From Arthrobacter dokdonellae (GTDB lineage Bacteria; Actinomycetota; Actinomycetes; Actinomycetales; Micrococcaceae), in assembly GCF_003268655.1 (NCBI RefSeq), contig NZ_CP029642.1:2604001-2668000 (forward strand): a stretch of 64,000 nt of DNA. Reading direction: 5' to 3'. This document shows positions 31,066 through 40,367 of the stretch, in pieces. A program made the translations under genes and the position numbers. Each line of letters opens with the position of its first letter. Position 1 is the first letter of the stretch. The notes beneath the pieces are model-generated. The model searched no databases, had not been told where the DNA came from, and was given only the letters and a program-made list of their open reading frames with translations.

Positions 31066-32295
31066 TCAGTCGAGCAGGGCGCGGGTGACTGCGTCGCCCA
31101 GGAGGCGGCCCTTGAGCGTGAGCACGAGGGTGCCGTGGAAGGCCTTGACGGGATCGATGAGTTCGCCGGCGATGAGCCCGGCGACGGCCTTCCGGGCGGC
31201 GTGGCTGAGGGTGTCGATTCTCAGTCCGTCCGACAGCCGCGAGGTCAGCATGATGCGCTCCAGTTCCCGCGTGGCGTCGTCAAGCGTTTCACGGCCGGCA
31301 GCCGGGGATTCGCCCTTCTCCAGCCGGTTGGCGTAGGCGGTGGGGTGCTTGACGTTCCACCACCGCACGCCGCCCATGTGCGAGTGCGCGCCGGGGCCGA
31401 TCCCCCACCAGTCGTCCCCGCGCCAGTACGCCAGGTTGTGCCGGCAGGCATCCTCCGGGGTGCGGGCCCAGTTGCTGACCTCGTACCAGGACAGGCCGGC
31501 CTGCTGGAAGAGGGCGTCGGCGAGCTCATATTTCGCGGCGTGGTCGTCGTCGTCGATGTTCGGCACCTGGCCGCGGCGGATCTGGGCGGCCAGCTTGGTG
31601 CCCTCCTCCACGATGAGCGAGTAGGCGGAGATGTGGTCCGGTTCGTAGGACAGGGCGGTCCGCACCGAGGTCTCCCAATCGGCCACCGACTCCCCCGGCG
31701 TGCCGTAAATCAGGTCCACGCTGACGTTCAGGCCGGCCTCGCGCGCCCAGGCCACCGCCTGCGGCACGCGCTCCGGGCTGTGCGTGCGGTCCAGCACCTT
31801 CAAGACGTGCGGGACGGCCGACTGCATGCCGAAGGACACGCGGGTGAAGCCGCCGTCGGCCAGTTCCCGCAGGGAGTCCCTGGTGACGGAGTCCGGGTTG
31901 GCCTCCGTGGTGACCTCCGCGCCATCGGCCAGCCCCCACTGTTCGACGGCGGAACCCAGGATGCGCGTGAGGTCGCCTGCCGCCAGGAGCGTCGGCGTGC
32001 CGCCGCCAAAGAACACCGTGCCCAGCCTGCGGTCCTGGAGGCCTGAAGCTGCCATGGCCCGGGCGGCAAACTCCACCTCCCGCACGGCCGTGGCGGCGTA
32101 GGCGTCCTGGGACGCACCCCCTCCCAGTTCGGTGGCGGTGTACGTGTTGAAGTCGCAGTAGCCGCAGCGCACGGCACAAAACGGGATGTGCGCATACAGG
32201 CTGAACTGGCGGTCCGCCGCGCCGATGGCCGCCTGGCCGGGCAGGACGCCGTCGGCGGGGGCCGGATCGCCCAGGGGCAGTGCGCTGGGCGTCAC
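31066..32295 (-). CDS. hemW: Radical SAM heme chaperone HemW (coproporphyrinogen III oxidase-like)
   Basis: 409 residues. The radical-SAM cluster motif is [14 protein letters not shown] (C-x3-C-x2-C), followed by [11 protein letters not shown] and the HemN-type C-terminal domain. Proteins of this branch, formerly called HemN-like, insert heme into targets rather than oxidise coproporphyrinogen. The GTG start overlaps the lepA stop (GTGA), a pairing seen in many bacteria. Confidence 0.92.
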   Translation of the reverse strand: MTPSALPLGDPAPADGVLPGQAAIGAADRQFSLYAHIPFCAVRCGYCDFNTYTATELGGGASQDAYAATAVREVEFAARAMAASGLQDRRLGTVFFGGGTPTLLAAGDLTRILGSAVEQWGLADGAEVTTEANPDSVTRDSLRELADGGFTRVSFGMQSAVPHVLKVLDRTHSPERVPQAVAWAREAGLNVSVDLIYGTPGESVADWETSVRTALSYEPDHISAYSLIVEEGTKLAAQIRRGQVPNIDDDDHAAKYELADALFQQAGLSWYEVSNWARTPEDACRHNLAYWRGDDWWGIGPGAHSHMGGVRWWNVKHPTAYANRLEKGESPAAGRETLDDATRELERIMLTSRLSDGLRIDTLSHAARKAVAGLIAGELIDPVKAFHGTLVLTLKGRLLGDAVTRALLD

Positions 32296-34148
32296 TTCTT
32301 CGACTTGTCCTTGGGCGATTCACCGGTGGTCAAAGCCGCGATGAAGGCTTCCTGCGGTACCTCGACGCGGCCCACCATCTTCATGCGCTTCTTGCCTTCC
32401 TTCTGCTTTTCCAGCAGCTTGCGCTTGCGGGAGATGTCGCCGCCGTAGCACTTCGCCAGAACGTCCTTGCGGATGGCGCGGATGCTTTCGCGGGCGATGA
32501 TGCGTGCACCGATGGCCGCTTGGATCGGCACCTCGAACTGCTGGCGCGGGATCAGCTCACGCAGCTTGCCGGTCATCATGACGCCATACGCATAGGCCTT
32601 GTCTCGGTGCGTGATGGCGCTGAACGCGTCCACCTGCTCGCCCTGAAGCAGGATGTCAACCTTGACCAGGTCGGACACCTGGTCGCCGTCGGCCTTCCAG
32701 TCAAGGGAACCGTAGCCGCGGGTCTTGGACTTGAGGATGTCGAAGAAGTCGAACACGATCTCGGCCAGGGGAAGCCGGTAGCGGATCTCCACCCGGTCCT
32801 CGGAGAGGTAGTCCATTCCACCCAGAATGCCGCGCCGTGTCTGGCACAGCTCCATGATGGCGCCCACAAACTCGGTGGGAGCCAGGATGGTGGCGGCAAC
32901 CATGGGCTCGCGGACCTCGGAGATCTTGCCGGAGGGGTATTCGCTGGGGTTGGTCACCTTGATGACCTTCCTGTCCTCGAGCGTGACCTCGTATTCCACG
33001 TTGGGGGCGGTGGAGATCAGGTCAAGGTTGTGTTCACGTTCCAGGCGCTCACGGGTGATTTCCAGGTGCAGCAGGCCCAGGAAGCCCACACGGAAGCCAA
33101 ATCCCAGGGCCGCCGACGTTTCCGGTTCATAAATGAGCGCGGCGTCATTGAGCATGAGCTTCTCGAGCGCGTCGCGCAGGACCGGATAGTCGGTGCCGTC
33201 CATCGGGTACAGGCCGGAGAAGACCATGGGCTTGGCGTCGTGATAGCCGGCCAGCGCCTTGGCGGCGGGCTTGAGGAAGGTGGTGACGGTGTCTCCCACC
33301 TTGGACTGGCGCACGTCCTTCACGCCGGTGATCAGGTAGCCCACCTCGCCCACGCCCAGTCCCTTGGACGGGTGGGGTTCCGGCGAGCTGACGCCGATCT
33401 CCAGGAGCTCGTGCGTGGCCCGCGTGGACATCATCTGGATCTTCTCGCGCGGGCTCAGCTGGCCGTCAATCACACGGACATAGGTCACCACGCCGCGGTA
33501 GGTGTCGTAGACGGAGTCGAAGATCATGGCGCGGGCCGGGGCCGCCGGATCCCCCACGGGTGCCGGAAGTTCGCGGACAATCTGGTCCAGAAGCGCCTCG
33601 ACGCCCATGCCGGTCTTGCCCGAGACCTGCAGCACGTCCTCAGGCTTGCCGCCAATCAGGTTGGCCAGCTCCGCGGCGTACTTTTCCGGCTGGGCGGCCG
33701 GCAGGTCGATCTTGTTCAGCACCGGAATGATGGTCAGGTTGTTTTCCATCGCCAGGTACAGGTTGGCCAGGGTCTGCGCCTCAATGCCCTGGGCGGCGTC
33801 GACGAGGAGGATGGCCCCCTCGCAGGCGGCCAGGGACCGCGACACCTCGTAGGTGAAGTCGACGTGGCCGGGGGTGTCGATCATGTTCAGGCAATACGAC
33901 GTGCCGTCGACCTCCCACGGGATGCGCACGGCCTGGGACTTGATGGTGATGCCGCGTTCGCGCTCAATGTCCATGCGATCAAGGTATTGCGCCTTCATGT
34001 CACGCTGCTGGACCACTCCGGTGAGCTGGAGCATCCTGTCCGCCAGGGTCGACTTCCCGTGGTCGATGTGGGCGATGATGCAAAAGTTCCTGATGATCGC
34101 CGGATCGGTGGCGGCGGGCACCGGGGCAGTGCGGGCCATGGGTGACAC
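32292..34148 (-). CDS. lepA: Elongation factor 4 (LepA)
   Basis: Ribosome-bound GTPase that acts during translation stress and initiation. 618 residues. [23 protein letters not shown] is the G1 region, DTPGHVDF G3 and NKIDLP G4; the LepA-specific C-terminal domain is present ([25 protein letters not shown] segment and [30 protein letters not shown]). The GTG at 34148 has AAGGAA 5 nt upstream; the ATG three codons later is possible. It is divergent from the PemK-like gene and coupled to hemW. Confidence 0.96.
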   Translation of the reverse strand: MSPMARTAPVPAATDPAIIRNFCIIAHIDHGKSTLADRMLQLTGVVQQRDMKAQYLDRMDIERERGITIKSQAVRIPWEVDGTSYCLNMIDTPGHVDFTYEVSRSLAACEGAILLVDAAQGIEAQTLANLYLAMENNLTIIPVLNKIDLPAAQPEKYAAELANLIGGKPEDVLQVSGKTGMGVEALLDQIVRELPAPVGDPAAPARAMIFDSVYDTYRGVVTYVRVIDGQLSPREKIQMMSTRATHELLEIGVSSPEPHPSKGLGVGEVGYLITGVKDVRQSKVGDTVTTFLKPAAKALAGYHDAKPMVFSGLYPMDGTDYPVLRDALEKLMLNDAALIYEPETSAALGFGFRVGFLGLLHLEITRERLEREHNLDLISTAPNVEYEVTLEDRKVIKVTNPSEYPSGKISEVREPMVAATILAPTEFVGAIMELCQTRRGILGGMDYLSEDRVEIRYRLPLAEIVFDFFDILKSKTRGYGSLDWKADGDQVSDLVKVDILLQGEQVDAFSAITHRDKAYAYGVMMTGKLRELIPRQQFEVPIQAAIGARIIARESIRAIRKDVLAKCYGGDISRKRKLLEKQKEGKKRMKMVGRVEVPQEAFIAALTTGESPKDKSKK

Positions 34149-34342
34149 TGGGGTTCCTTACTGTTGCATGGACGCTGTGGCGGGACGGCGCGGACCGGCT
34201 GTGGGCCGGGCCGTGCCGGGGTTGTGGCCGTGCGGCAGCCGCCGGACACTGATCAGCCTCAAGTGTCCCACGTTTGACTCCCGGGTACGGAACCGGCCCG
34301 CCGCCTGCGCTGCATCCAAGGCGGTCCCGGGCGCCCCTTCGA

Positions 34343-34348
34343 TAAGCT
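34343..34348 (+). promoter_or_regulatory. -10 box TAAGCT for leaderless PemK-like transcript
   Basis: TAAGCT ends 7 nt before ATG 34356; no ribosome site is seen. Confidence 0.5.
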
Positions 34349-34355
34349 GGGTCCC

Positions 34356-34940
34356 ATGGCATCAACCTCCGACCGCATTTTCGGCCTCCTGCGCAGCCTC
34401 GCCGGAGCCTTCCTCAAGCCCGGGAGCACGCCCAGGTCCGGGAGCACGACGGCGCCGCCCGTCCGCAGGCCCGGCGCACGGGGAGGGACGCGCCCGGCGG
34501 GACGTCCGTCGTCGTCCGGTACGGCACAGGGACTTGCGTTCCCCTACCCCGGCGATTTTCACGGCGCCTCGCGCGCCCTGTATGCCCCGAAGCCCGACGG
34601 CGCCCCGGACCCCGGCGAGATTGTCTGGACCTGGGTGCCGTTCGAGGAGGACTACAGCCAGGGCAAGGACCGGCCGGTGCTGGTGGTGGGGCGCGCCGGC
34701 AGGCACCTGCTGGCCGTCATGCTCACCAGCAAGGACCATACCGGCGACCACCGCGGCGACAACGACTACGTTGATCTGGGCGCGGGGCCCTGGGACCGCC
34801 AGGGCAGGCCGAGCGAGGCCAAGCTGGACCGCATACTGCGCGTCAATGAAGCGGACATCCGCCGCGAAGGGGCAGTGCTGGACGCACAACGCTTCGGCCT
34901 CGTCGCCGCCGGGCTGCGCAGCCGGCACGGCTGGTCGTAA
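34356..34940 (+). CDS. PemK/MazF-like toxin-family protein without an antitoxin
   Basis: 194 residues. The first ~75 are a Pro/Gly/Ser/Arg-rich, probably disordered extension, unusual for MazF toxins. The C-terminal ~120 residues fit the PemK/MazF barrel: PGEIVWTWVPFEEDYSQGKDRPVLVVG is the typical opening, then LLAVMLTSKDHTG and AKLDRILRVNEADIRREGAVLD. No small antitoxin gene adjoins it: lepA lies upstream in the other orientation and rpsT downstream. Family members are mRNA interferases, but a lone, long copy next to ribosome genes may have another role. Confidence 0.8.
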   Translation: MASTSDRIFGLLRSLAGAFLKPGSTPRSGSTTAPPVRRPGARGGTRPAGRPSSSGTAQGLAFPYPGDFHGASRALYAPKPDGAPDPGEIVWTWVPFEEDYSQGKDRPVLVVGRAGRHLLAVMLTSKDHTGDHRGDNDYVDLGAGPWDRQGRPSEAKLDRILRVNEADIRREGAVLDAQRFGLVAAGLRSRHGWS

Positions 34941-34961
34941 GGTACGCCGGTGCCCGTCTGC

Positions 34962-34967
34962 TAGACT
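34962..34967 (+). promoter_or_regulatory. -10 box TAGACT upstream of rpsT
   Basis: TAGACT ends 7 nt before a GTG at 34975, so the rpsT message would begin at an upstream ORF. The leader to rpsT is about 137 nt. Confidence 0.5.
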
Positions 34968-34974
34968 TTTCCTC

Positions 34975-35106
34975 GTGTGTGTCCGTGCAGGTCGGCGGTC
35001 ACAACAGCCTGGCCAGACGTTCACCATAATTCGAGCATCCCCACGCCGCTGTCGACGGTCAGGCTACGCCCTCTACGACCGTATTTTCGTATCAAAAGAG
35101 AGTTAG
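34975..35106 (+). CDS. Putative leaderless upstream ORF of rpsT
   Basis: A 43-codon frame from GTG 34975 ([13 protein letters not shown]...) to TAG at 35104-35106. The TAGACT box 7 nt before the GTG makes it a candidate for leaderless translation, and its stop lies 5 nt before the rpsT GTG. That spacing would suit coupled translation. A frame this long can arise by chance in GC-rich DNA, so confidence is limited. Confidence 0.35.
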   Translation: MCVRAGRRSQQPGQTFTIIRASPRRCRRSGYALYDRIFVSKES

Positions 35107-35111
35107 ACAAC

Positions 35112-35372
35112 GTGGCTAATATCAAGTCCCAGAAGAAGCGCATCCTCACCAACGAGAAGGCGCGCCAGCGCAACCTCTCGGTGAAGTCCGAGCTGAAGAC
35201 CGCGATCCGTGCTGTAAACACGGCCGTGGCCAAGGCCGACAAGGATGCAGCCGCGGCTGCTTTGGTGAACGCAGCCCGCAAGCTGGACAAGGCTGTCAGC
35301 AAGGGCGTCATCCACGCCAACAATGCTGCCAACCGCAAGTCGGCCATCTCCAAGAAGGTTAACGCCCTCTAA
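35112..35372 (+). CDS. rpsT: 30S ribosomal protein S20
   Basis: Small primary rRNA-binding protein of the 30S subunit, 86 residues, the normal length. [21 protein letters not shown] opens the protein and [21 protein letters not shown] closes it; it is rich in Lys, Arg and Ala and all-helical. The GTG start follows a weak AGAGAG site more than 10 nt away, so initiation may depend on the upstream ORF. A strong terminator follows. In many bacteria S20 synthesis is autoregulated at translation. Confidence 0.96.
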   Translation: MANIKSQKKRILTNEKARQRNLSVKSELKTAIRAVNTAVAKADKDAAAAALVNAARKLDKAVSKGVIHANNAANRKSAISKKVNAL

Positions 35373-35402
35373 GCTGGGCCGACCCGCTTCGCAACTCAAA
35401 CG

Positions 35403-35433
35403 AAAGGCCCCCGCCATTTGGCGGGGGCCTTTT
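35403..35433. terminator. Rho-independent terminator after rpsT
   Basis: Perfect 13-bp arms (AAAGGCCCCCGCC and its complement) around loop ATTT, followed by TTTT. The mirrored A-run lets it also end the converging holA transcript. Confidence 0.92.
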
Positions 35434-35476
35434 CGCTGTTCCTCCTGTTATGGGACAGCGCCGGGCGCTGGTTTCC

Positions 35477-36472
35477 CTAGCGCCGGGCGCTGGTGGCGAT
35501 GAGGGTGACGGCCCGTTCGACGGCGTACACCGGGTCCCGCGCGGCACCCTTCACCTGGGCGTCTGCTTCGGCGAGGGCCTGGACCGCCGCGGCGAGGCCC
35601 TCTGCGCTCCAGTGACCGGCGTCCCGGCGCGCCGCGTCCACCTGCCAGGGCGCCATGCCCAGTTCCCTGGCCAGCTGGGCCGAGCCGCCCCGGGCCCCGT
35701 ACACCTTGGCCACCTGGCGTACTTTCATGGCCAGGGCGGCCACCAGCGGCACCGGGTCGACGCCGGTGGCCAGCGCGTGGCGCAGGCTGGAGAGCGCCAC
35801 CGGCGCGTTGCCTGCCAGGGCGGCATCTGCCACGCGGAAGGCCGTCGCCTCGACACGGCCGCCGTAGTACTTATCCACAGCGTCGCTGTCCACCATGCCG
35901 GTGGTGTCCGCGATGAGCTGCTGGCAGGCGGCGGCCAGTTCGGAGAGGTCCGCCCCCACAGCCGCGACGAGCGCGCGCACGGCCTGGGCGTCGATGCGCC
36001 GCTTGGCCAGCTGGAATTCGGAGGTCACAAAGGCTGCCTTGTCCTGGTCCTTCTTCAGGGCCAGGCACTCGACGCGCGGCATGCCGGCCGCCTTGATCGC
36101 GTCAAGGAGCTTCTTGCCACGGGTGCCGCCGCCGTGCACCAGGGTCACCGTGACCTCCGGAGCAGGATCTTTCAGGTAGGCCAGGGCGTCGGCCAGGAAA
36201 TCGTCACTCATGGACTGCAGGCCCGAGACCTCAATGAGCTTGGGTTCGCTGAAGAGCGAGGGGCTGGCAGCCATGCCCAGCGCCCCCGCGGAATACGCGG
36301 CCGCGTCGAGCGCGGTGATTTCCAGATCTTCGTTGTGGGCGCGCAGCTTTCGGCGGATACCGTCCCGCGCGCGGCTGGCAATGAAGTCCTCCGGGCCAAA
36401 GACCAGCACCACGGGCGCCAGCGGCACGTCCCGCCAGTCGGCGCCCGCAGAATGCCGGGCCGCGGGCGTCAT
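35477..36472 (-). CDS. holA: DNA polymerase III subunit delta
   Basis: Clamp-loader subunit that opens the beta sliding clamp. 331 residues from ATG 36472 (MTPAARHSAG). APVVLVFGPEDFIASRARDGIRRKL is the typical opening; FSEPKLIEVSGL and the C-terminal DPVPLVAALAMKVRQVAKVYGARGGS match the family. An upstream in-frame ATG at 36526 would add 18 residues. It follows comEC after 70 bp, the usual comEA-comEC-holA order. Confidence 0.92.
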   Translation of the reverse strand: MTPAARHSAGADWRDVPLAPVVLVFGPEDFIASRARDGIRRKLRAHNEDLEITALDAAAYSAGALGMAASPSLFSEPKLIEVSGLQSMSDDFLADALAYLKDPAPEVTVTLVHGGGTRGKKLLDAIKAAGMPRVECLALKKDQDKAAFVTSEFQLAKRRIDAQAVRALVAAVGADLSELAAACQQLIADTTGMVDSDAVDKYYGGRVEATAFRVADAALAGNAPVALSSLRHALATGVDPVPLVAALAMKVRQVAKVYGARGGSAQLARELGMAPWQVDAARRDAGHWSAEGLAAAVQALAEADAQVKGAARDPVYAVERAVTLIATSARR

Positions 36473-36542
36473 GAAACTGTTCCAGTCAGAGGTGTGTGCA
36501 CTGCATCCACTTTGCCACCTCGGCACGAGTTTCCCAAGCGGC

Positions 36543-38468
36543 TCACCACCCCAGAGCCGCCGCAGTCCACAGGGCGGCCAGGACCGCCGCGAAGCCGGTG
36601 AGGCTGCCGAAGCCCAGCACGAACCGGCATCCCGGCGGCAGCCGATCCTGCAGGACTTGGAAGGCTCGGGACACCCGCTTCCGTTCCACCAGCGCGAACA
36701 GCGCGCCCAGGAGGGCTGCGTTCATCGCCGCCATCAGCACCGCGCCCCGGGCACCGTCGGGCCAGGGCACGCTCGACGCCGGCAGCCCCGACATCCAGCG
36801 GGCAACAACTGCCACCCACCATGCTCCGGCTCCCGACACCCAAGCGCACAAGGAAGACACGGGCGGTGCCAGCGGACCGGCCACCATGCCGAGCGTGCCC
36901 ACCGTGGTCACCAGCGCGACCACCGGTGCCGCCGCCATGTTTGCCGGCACGGTGTAGAGGGCAAGACGCGGCTGCAGCAAAACAATGACGGGCGCGCAAA
37001 ACAGCTGGGCGGCCAGGGGGATGGCGACCGCCTGCGCCGCCCAAACGGGCATCCAGGCTCCCAGCATGCGCGCGCAGCGCGATCCCATCAGGTGCAGTCC
37101 CAGGGTTGCCAGCACCGACAGGATGAACGCGTAGTCCAGGGCCAGCCAGGGATCGGCGGCCACCAGCACCACAATGCTGGCGGACAGCAGGGCCCCGACG
37201 CGCCGTGGCCTTCCGCTGAGCATGGCCGCACAGCCGATCCCGCCCATGACGGCCGCCCGGAGCACGCTGGGGTCCGGGCCAACGACGGCGACAAAACCGG
37301 CCAGGCCCAGCAGGGCCGTGCCCGCGGCGGCCGCACGGGGGGCGTGCAGCGTCCGCAACCCGAGCATCAACGCCGACAACACCAACGTGCAGTTGGCCCC
37401 GCTGACGGCCGTCAAGTGTGTCAGTCCCACGGTCTTCATCGATTCGTCCAGGCCCGGCGGGCTGGCACTGCGGTCGCCCATGACCATTCCCGGCAACAGG
37501 CCGGCAACGTCCGGCGAGCTGTCGGCCCAGGTCCGTTGCGCCGCCGCGAGCCATCCGGCCCTGAAGATGAGGCCAGGCGTGCCGCCCCGTGCGGGGTGGA
37601 CCTCCAGGGGCGCCGTTGCCGGCCGCAGTATCCCGGCACCGCGGTCCCGGAGTCCGGTTGGCGATACCCTTCCGGCGGTGGAGACCGTGGCCCCGGCGGG
37701 AACGTGCGCCCAGGCCGGTCCGGCCACCACCCGAACCGGCAGCCGCCCCGCAAGACGCCGGCCGTGGACGCCAGCGTGCAGGACGACGGCGGCAAAGCCC
37801 ACCTGGCGCGGTCCCTGGCCCGGGCCCAGCAGCCGCGGGTTCTCCGTGACCTCCATCGTGATGGACAGCTCCTGACCGGCCGCCACGGCTGCGGCCAGTG
37901 GCGCGGTCTGCCGGTCGTGCTGGTGCAGGGCCACAGCGAAGAAGACGGTGCCAAGGCACAGCGCCGACAGGGCCACGGTTGCTGTGGCACGGGCAGCAAG
38001 GCTGCCCTGCGGGCCCACCCGCCGGTTGCCTGCCTGCAGCAGCCAGGAGGCGGCTGCCGCGCCCACGCACCCGGTCACGCAGCAGGCCGCCGACACTGCG
38101 GCGAACTGCCAGGGCTGTCCAATGGCCACGCCGGCCCCCGCCCATGATGCCGCGACGGCAGGCAGCAGGCGCACGTCGGCGCGGGGCCGGCGGCTGGAAT
38201 CAGCCGCATCGCCTGCCGGGGCGGCCAGTGCGTGAATCTTTTCGCGCACCCCAGCGGCCGGACGGCGCCACGTGCGGCGCAGTCCGGCCGCACGACGGCG
38301 GCCACCCACCCGCCGCCCGCCCGCCTGGTGAGGACCTCCGGGGGCGTCACGGCCTGCGTCTTCGCCGCTGGCGGCGTCCTCGCACGGTCCGGTACCGCGG
38401 GCCGCCCGACCGGCCCCATTCACCGCGGCCCTCGAATACCGGCGCCACCCCGGGTCCGGGCGCCTCAC
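36543..38468 (-). CDS. comEC: ComEC/Rec2 family competence membrane protein
   Basis: Polytopic membrane protein that forms the DNA-uptake channel. Up to 641 residues. The competence domain is clear: LTHLTAVSGANCTLVLSAL, VGPDPSVLRAAVMGGIGCAAM and DPWLALDYAFILSVLATLGLHLM, with many hydrophobic helices. The protein ends after the membrane part (GFAAVLAALWTAAALGW); the C-terminal metallo-beta-lactamase domain of many ComEC proteins is missing. The GTG at 38468 overlaps the comEA stop (GTGA), but the first ~70 residues look like non-coding composition. A GTG at 38249 (VREKIHAL) is a credible alternative start. Confidence 0.88.
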   Translation of the reverse strand: MRRPDPGWRRYSRAAVNGAGRAARGTGPCEDAASGEDAGRDAPGGPHQAGGRRVGGRRRAAGLRRTWRRPAAGVREKIHALAAPAGDAADSSRRPRADVRLLPAVAASWAGAGVAIGQPWQFAAVSAACCVTGCVGAAAASWLLQAGNRRVGPQGSLAARATATVALSALCLGTVFFAVALHQHDRQTAPLAAAVAAGQELSITMEVTENPRLLGPGQGPRQVGFAAVVLHAGVHGRRLAGRLPVRVVAGPAWAHVPAGATVSTAGRVSPTGLRDRGAGILRPATAPLEVHPARGGTPGLIFRAGWLAAAQRTWADSSPDVAGLLPGMVMGDRSASPPGLDESMKTVGLTHLTAVSGANCTLVLSALMLGLRTLHAPRAAAAGTALLGLAGFVAVVGPDPSVLRAAVMGGIGCAAMLSGRPRRVGALLSASIVVLVAADPWLALDYAFILSVLATLGLHLMGSRCARMLGAWMPVWAAQAVAIPLAAQLFCAPVIVLLQPRLALYTVPANMAAAPVVALVTTVGTLGMVAGPLAPPVSSLCAWVSGAGAWWVAVVARWMSGLPASSVPWPDGARGAVLMAAMNAALLGALFALVERKRVSRAFQVLQDRLPPGCRFVLGFGSLTGFAAVLAALWTAAALGW

Positions 38469-39289
38469 CGGACCGTCACCAGCGGCCTGATGTTCGCCAG
38501 CATCTTGGGCCCGATGCCTGAGACGGCGTCAAGTTCATCGACCGACGTGAACGGGCCGTGGTCGGTCCGCCAGGCAACGACCCGCGCCGCCAGCACCGGG
38601 CCCACGCCAGGCAGGGCATCAAGCTGCTCCGCGGTGGCCGTGTTCAGGTTCAGCAGTGCGCCCGGGGTCCCGGCCGTCCCCTGCCCCGGGGCGGCGCCCG
38701 TCCCGGCGCCGGCGGCGCCCGTCCCGGCGCCGGCGGCACCCGTCCCCGTACCACCCGTGCCGGCACCGCCCGTCCCCGCCAGGACCTGCGCGCGCGTGGG
38801 CACCAGGATTTGGGTTCCGTCGACGGCGACGGCGGCAAGGTTCAGCGCATCGGGCGCCCCGTCGGGCAACACCCCGCCGGCGGCCCCAAGTGCCTGTTGT
38901 ATTCGGCTGCCCGCCGGCAGCGCGTACACTCCCGGGTGCCTGACGGCCCCCGCCACGTGCACGACGACGTCCCCGTCCCCCGGCGGGCCCGCCGCCGGCG
39001 CCGTCCGGGTGGGCACTGTCCGAGCCGGCGAGGCGGTCCCGGCGGCGGCGGCCAGCGGCGGAACGGCAACCTTGGCCGGCTCCTGCGAGGCGAGCTGGGC
39101 GGCGGCGGCCGAGCTGCCTGCCTGTTCCAGCCACAGGACGCCGGCAGCCGCGGCGGCCATTGCCAGGAGGACGACGAGTGCGCGCAGTGACGTGGCCCAG
39201 CGCGGCCCCCTGCCTTCCGGGGTGCCGGTGCCGGGGCCGGCCGCTCCGGTGTCCGGTGTCCATGCCGCCTGGCGGCGTTCGCCTCTCAT
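38465..39289 (-). CDS. comEA: ComEA family DNA-binding competence protein (SLBB + helix-hairpin-helix)
   Basis: Membrane-anchored DNA receptor for uptake. 274 residues from ATG 39289. A single helix (LRALVVLLAMAAAAAGVLWL) is followed by an Ala/Pro linker, an SLBB domain (VVVHVAGAVRHPGVYALPAGSR...), a Gly/Thr/Ala repeat linker, and a C-terminal double helix-hairpin-helix (LNLNTATAEQLDALPGVGPVLA and FTSVDELDAVSGIGPKML) that binds double-stranded DNA. TAGCCT 6 nt upstream selects this ATG over one 6 nt earlier. Overlaps comEC. Confidence 0.93.
   Translation of the reverse strand: MRGERRQAAWTPDTGAAGPGTGTPEGRGPRWATSLRALVVLLAMAAAAAGVLWLEQAGSSAAAAQLASQEPAKVAVPPLAAAAGTASPARTVPTRTAPAAGPPGDGDVVVHVAGAVRHPGVYALPAGSRIQQALGAAGGVLPDGAPDALNLAAVAVDGTQILVPTRAQVLAGTGGAGTGGTGTGAAGAGTGAAGAGTGAAPGQGTAGTPGALLNLNTATAEQLDALPGVGPVLAARVVAWRTDHGPFTSVDELDAVSGIGPKMLANIRPLVTVR
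38691..38747. repeat. 21-bp tandem repeat in comEA linker
   Basis: Unit GCGGCGCCCGTCCCGGCGCCG at 38691-38711 and 38712-38732, then a partial copy. It codes for Gly/Ala/Thr repeats between the SLBB and HhH domains. The length stays in frame. Confidence 0.75.
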
Positions 39290-39295
39290 GTCCAT

Positions 39296-39301
39296 AGGCT
39301 A
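39296..39301 (-). promoter_or_regulatory. -10 box TAGCCT for leaderless comEA transcript
   Basis: TAGCCT ends 6 nt before ATG 39289. Confidence 0.5.
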
Positions 39302-39349
39302 GGCACGGCCTGGACGTCGCGGCGGGGGCCGGGGACCGGATGTGCGCAG

Positions 39350-40333
39350 TTACGGAGCCGGATCCCCCTGTGGAGGACCGTCGGCGTCCGATACGACCAC
39401 CACGAGCACACCAAGCCCTGCGTGGGCCGCCAGGACCGCCGGCAGCCGGGTCAGCCCGGCTGCGGCCAGGCCGGGGCAGGCGGCCCGCAGCGATTCGCCC
39501 AGGGCAAGCGCCTGCCCGGCGTTGCCGAAGTGGTGCACGCTGACCCGGGCCGTGCCCGGCGGCCGCGTGGCAATGTCCTCCGCGGCAAGCCGTTCCAGGC
39601 GTGCTATGGCGCGGACGGCGGTGCGCACCTTTTCCAGCGGCACGACGGCCCCGTCGGCAATGCCCAGCAGCGGCTTGATGTCCAGCACGGTCCCCACCCA
39701 GGACGATGCAAGGCTGATCCGCCCGCCGCGGCGCAGCTGCTCGAGGCTGGGTACGTAAAAGTACACCGTGGCGCCGGCAGCCGCCTGCCGTGCCGCCTCC
39801 AGGACAGCGCCGGCCGGGGCGCCGCCGGCGGCCGCGCGCACGGCTGCCTGGACGGCGGCGCCCTGCCCCATCCCGACCGTGGCGGAATCCAGCACGTGCA
39901 CGGGAATGCCGGCATCGGCGGCGGCCAGGGTGGCGGAGTCCAGCGTCCCGGACAGCTTCGCGGAAATGTGGACGGAGACCACGGCGTCGAAGCCGGACGC
40001 GGCCGCGTCCCGGTAGGCGCGTTCAAACTGGCCCGGCGACGGGCGGGAGGTGCGCACTTCCGTGCCCGAGGCCAGGGCAAGGGACATCTGGGTTTCCAGC
40101 CCGGCGTCGTCGTCGGCGAAGACATCGCCGCCGATGATGACCGGCATGGGGACCACCGTCAGGCGGCCGCCGGCACCGTGCTGGGCGACCCAGTCAGGCG
40201 GAAGGGCCGCCGCTGAGTCGGTGACGACGGCGATCCGCGGCCCTGCCGGCCCCGTTTCCCGGGCGTCGCCCGGCCGCGGGCGCAACCGGGCGGCATGGTG
40301 GCGCAGCCAGTCGCGCGCTCCGGCCTTTTCCAT
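39350..40333 (-). CDS. DegV family fatty-acid-binding protein
   Basis: 327 residues. DegV proteins bind a long-chain fatty acid; in firmicutes the FakB members serve the fatty-acid kinase. RIAVVTDSAAALPPDWV opens the fold, TSRPSPGQFERAY carries the ligand-binding Ser, VVSVHISAKLSGTLDSA and LDSATVGMGQG follow, and DIKPLLGIADGAVVPLEKVRT is the C-terminal lobe. The ATG has AGGGGAG 4 nt upstream. It lies between leuS (34 bp upstream) and comEA, probably co-transcribed with leuS. Confidence 0.9.
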   Translation of the reverse strand: MEKAGARDWLRHHAARLRPRPGDARETGPAGPRIAVVTDSAAALPPDWVAQHGAGGRLTVVPMPVIIGGDVFADDDAGLETQMSLALASGTEVRTSRPSPGQFERAYRDAAASGFDAVVSVHISAKLSGTLDSATLAAADAGIPVHVLDSATVGMGQGAAVQAAVRAAAGGAPAGAVLEAARQAAAGATVYFYVPSLEQLRRGGRISLASSWVGTVLDIKPLLGIADGAVVPLEKVRTAVRAIARLERLAAEDIATRPPGTARVSVHHFGNAGQALALGESLRAACPGLAAAGLTRLPAVLAAHAGLGVLVVVVSDADGPPQGDPAP

Positions 40334-40367
40334 GCCGCTCCCCTGGTTTGTGCCGGTGGTTCCCGTG

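Noticed and set aside
32280..34145. Plus-strand open frame of about 620 codons across lepA
   Set aside because: Exact antisense shadow of lepA with no recognisable domain.
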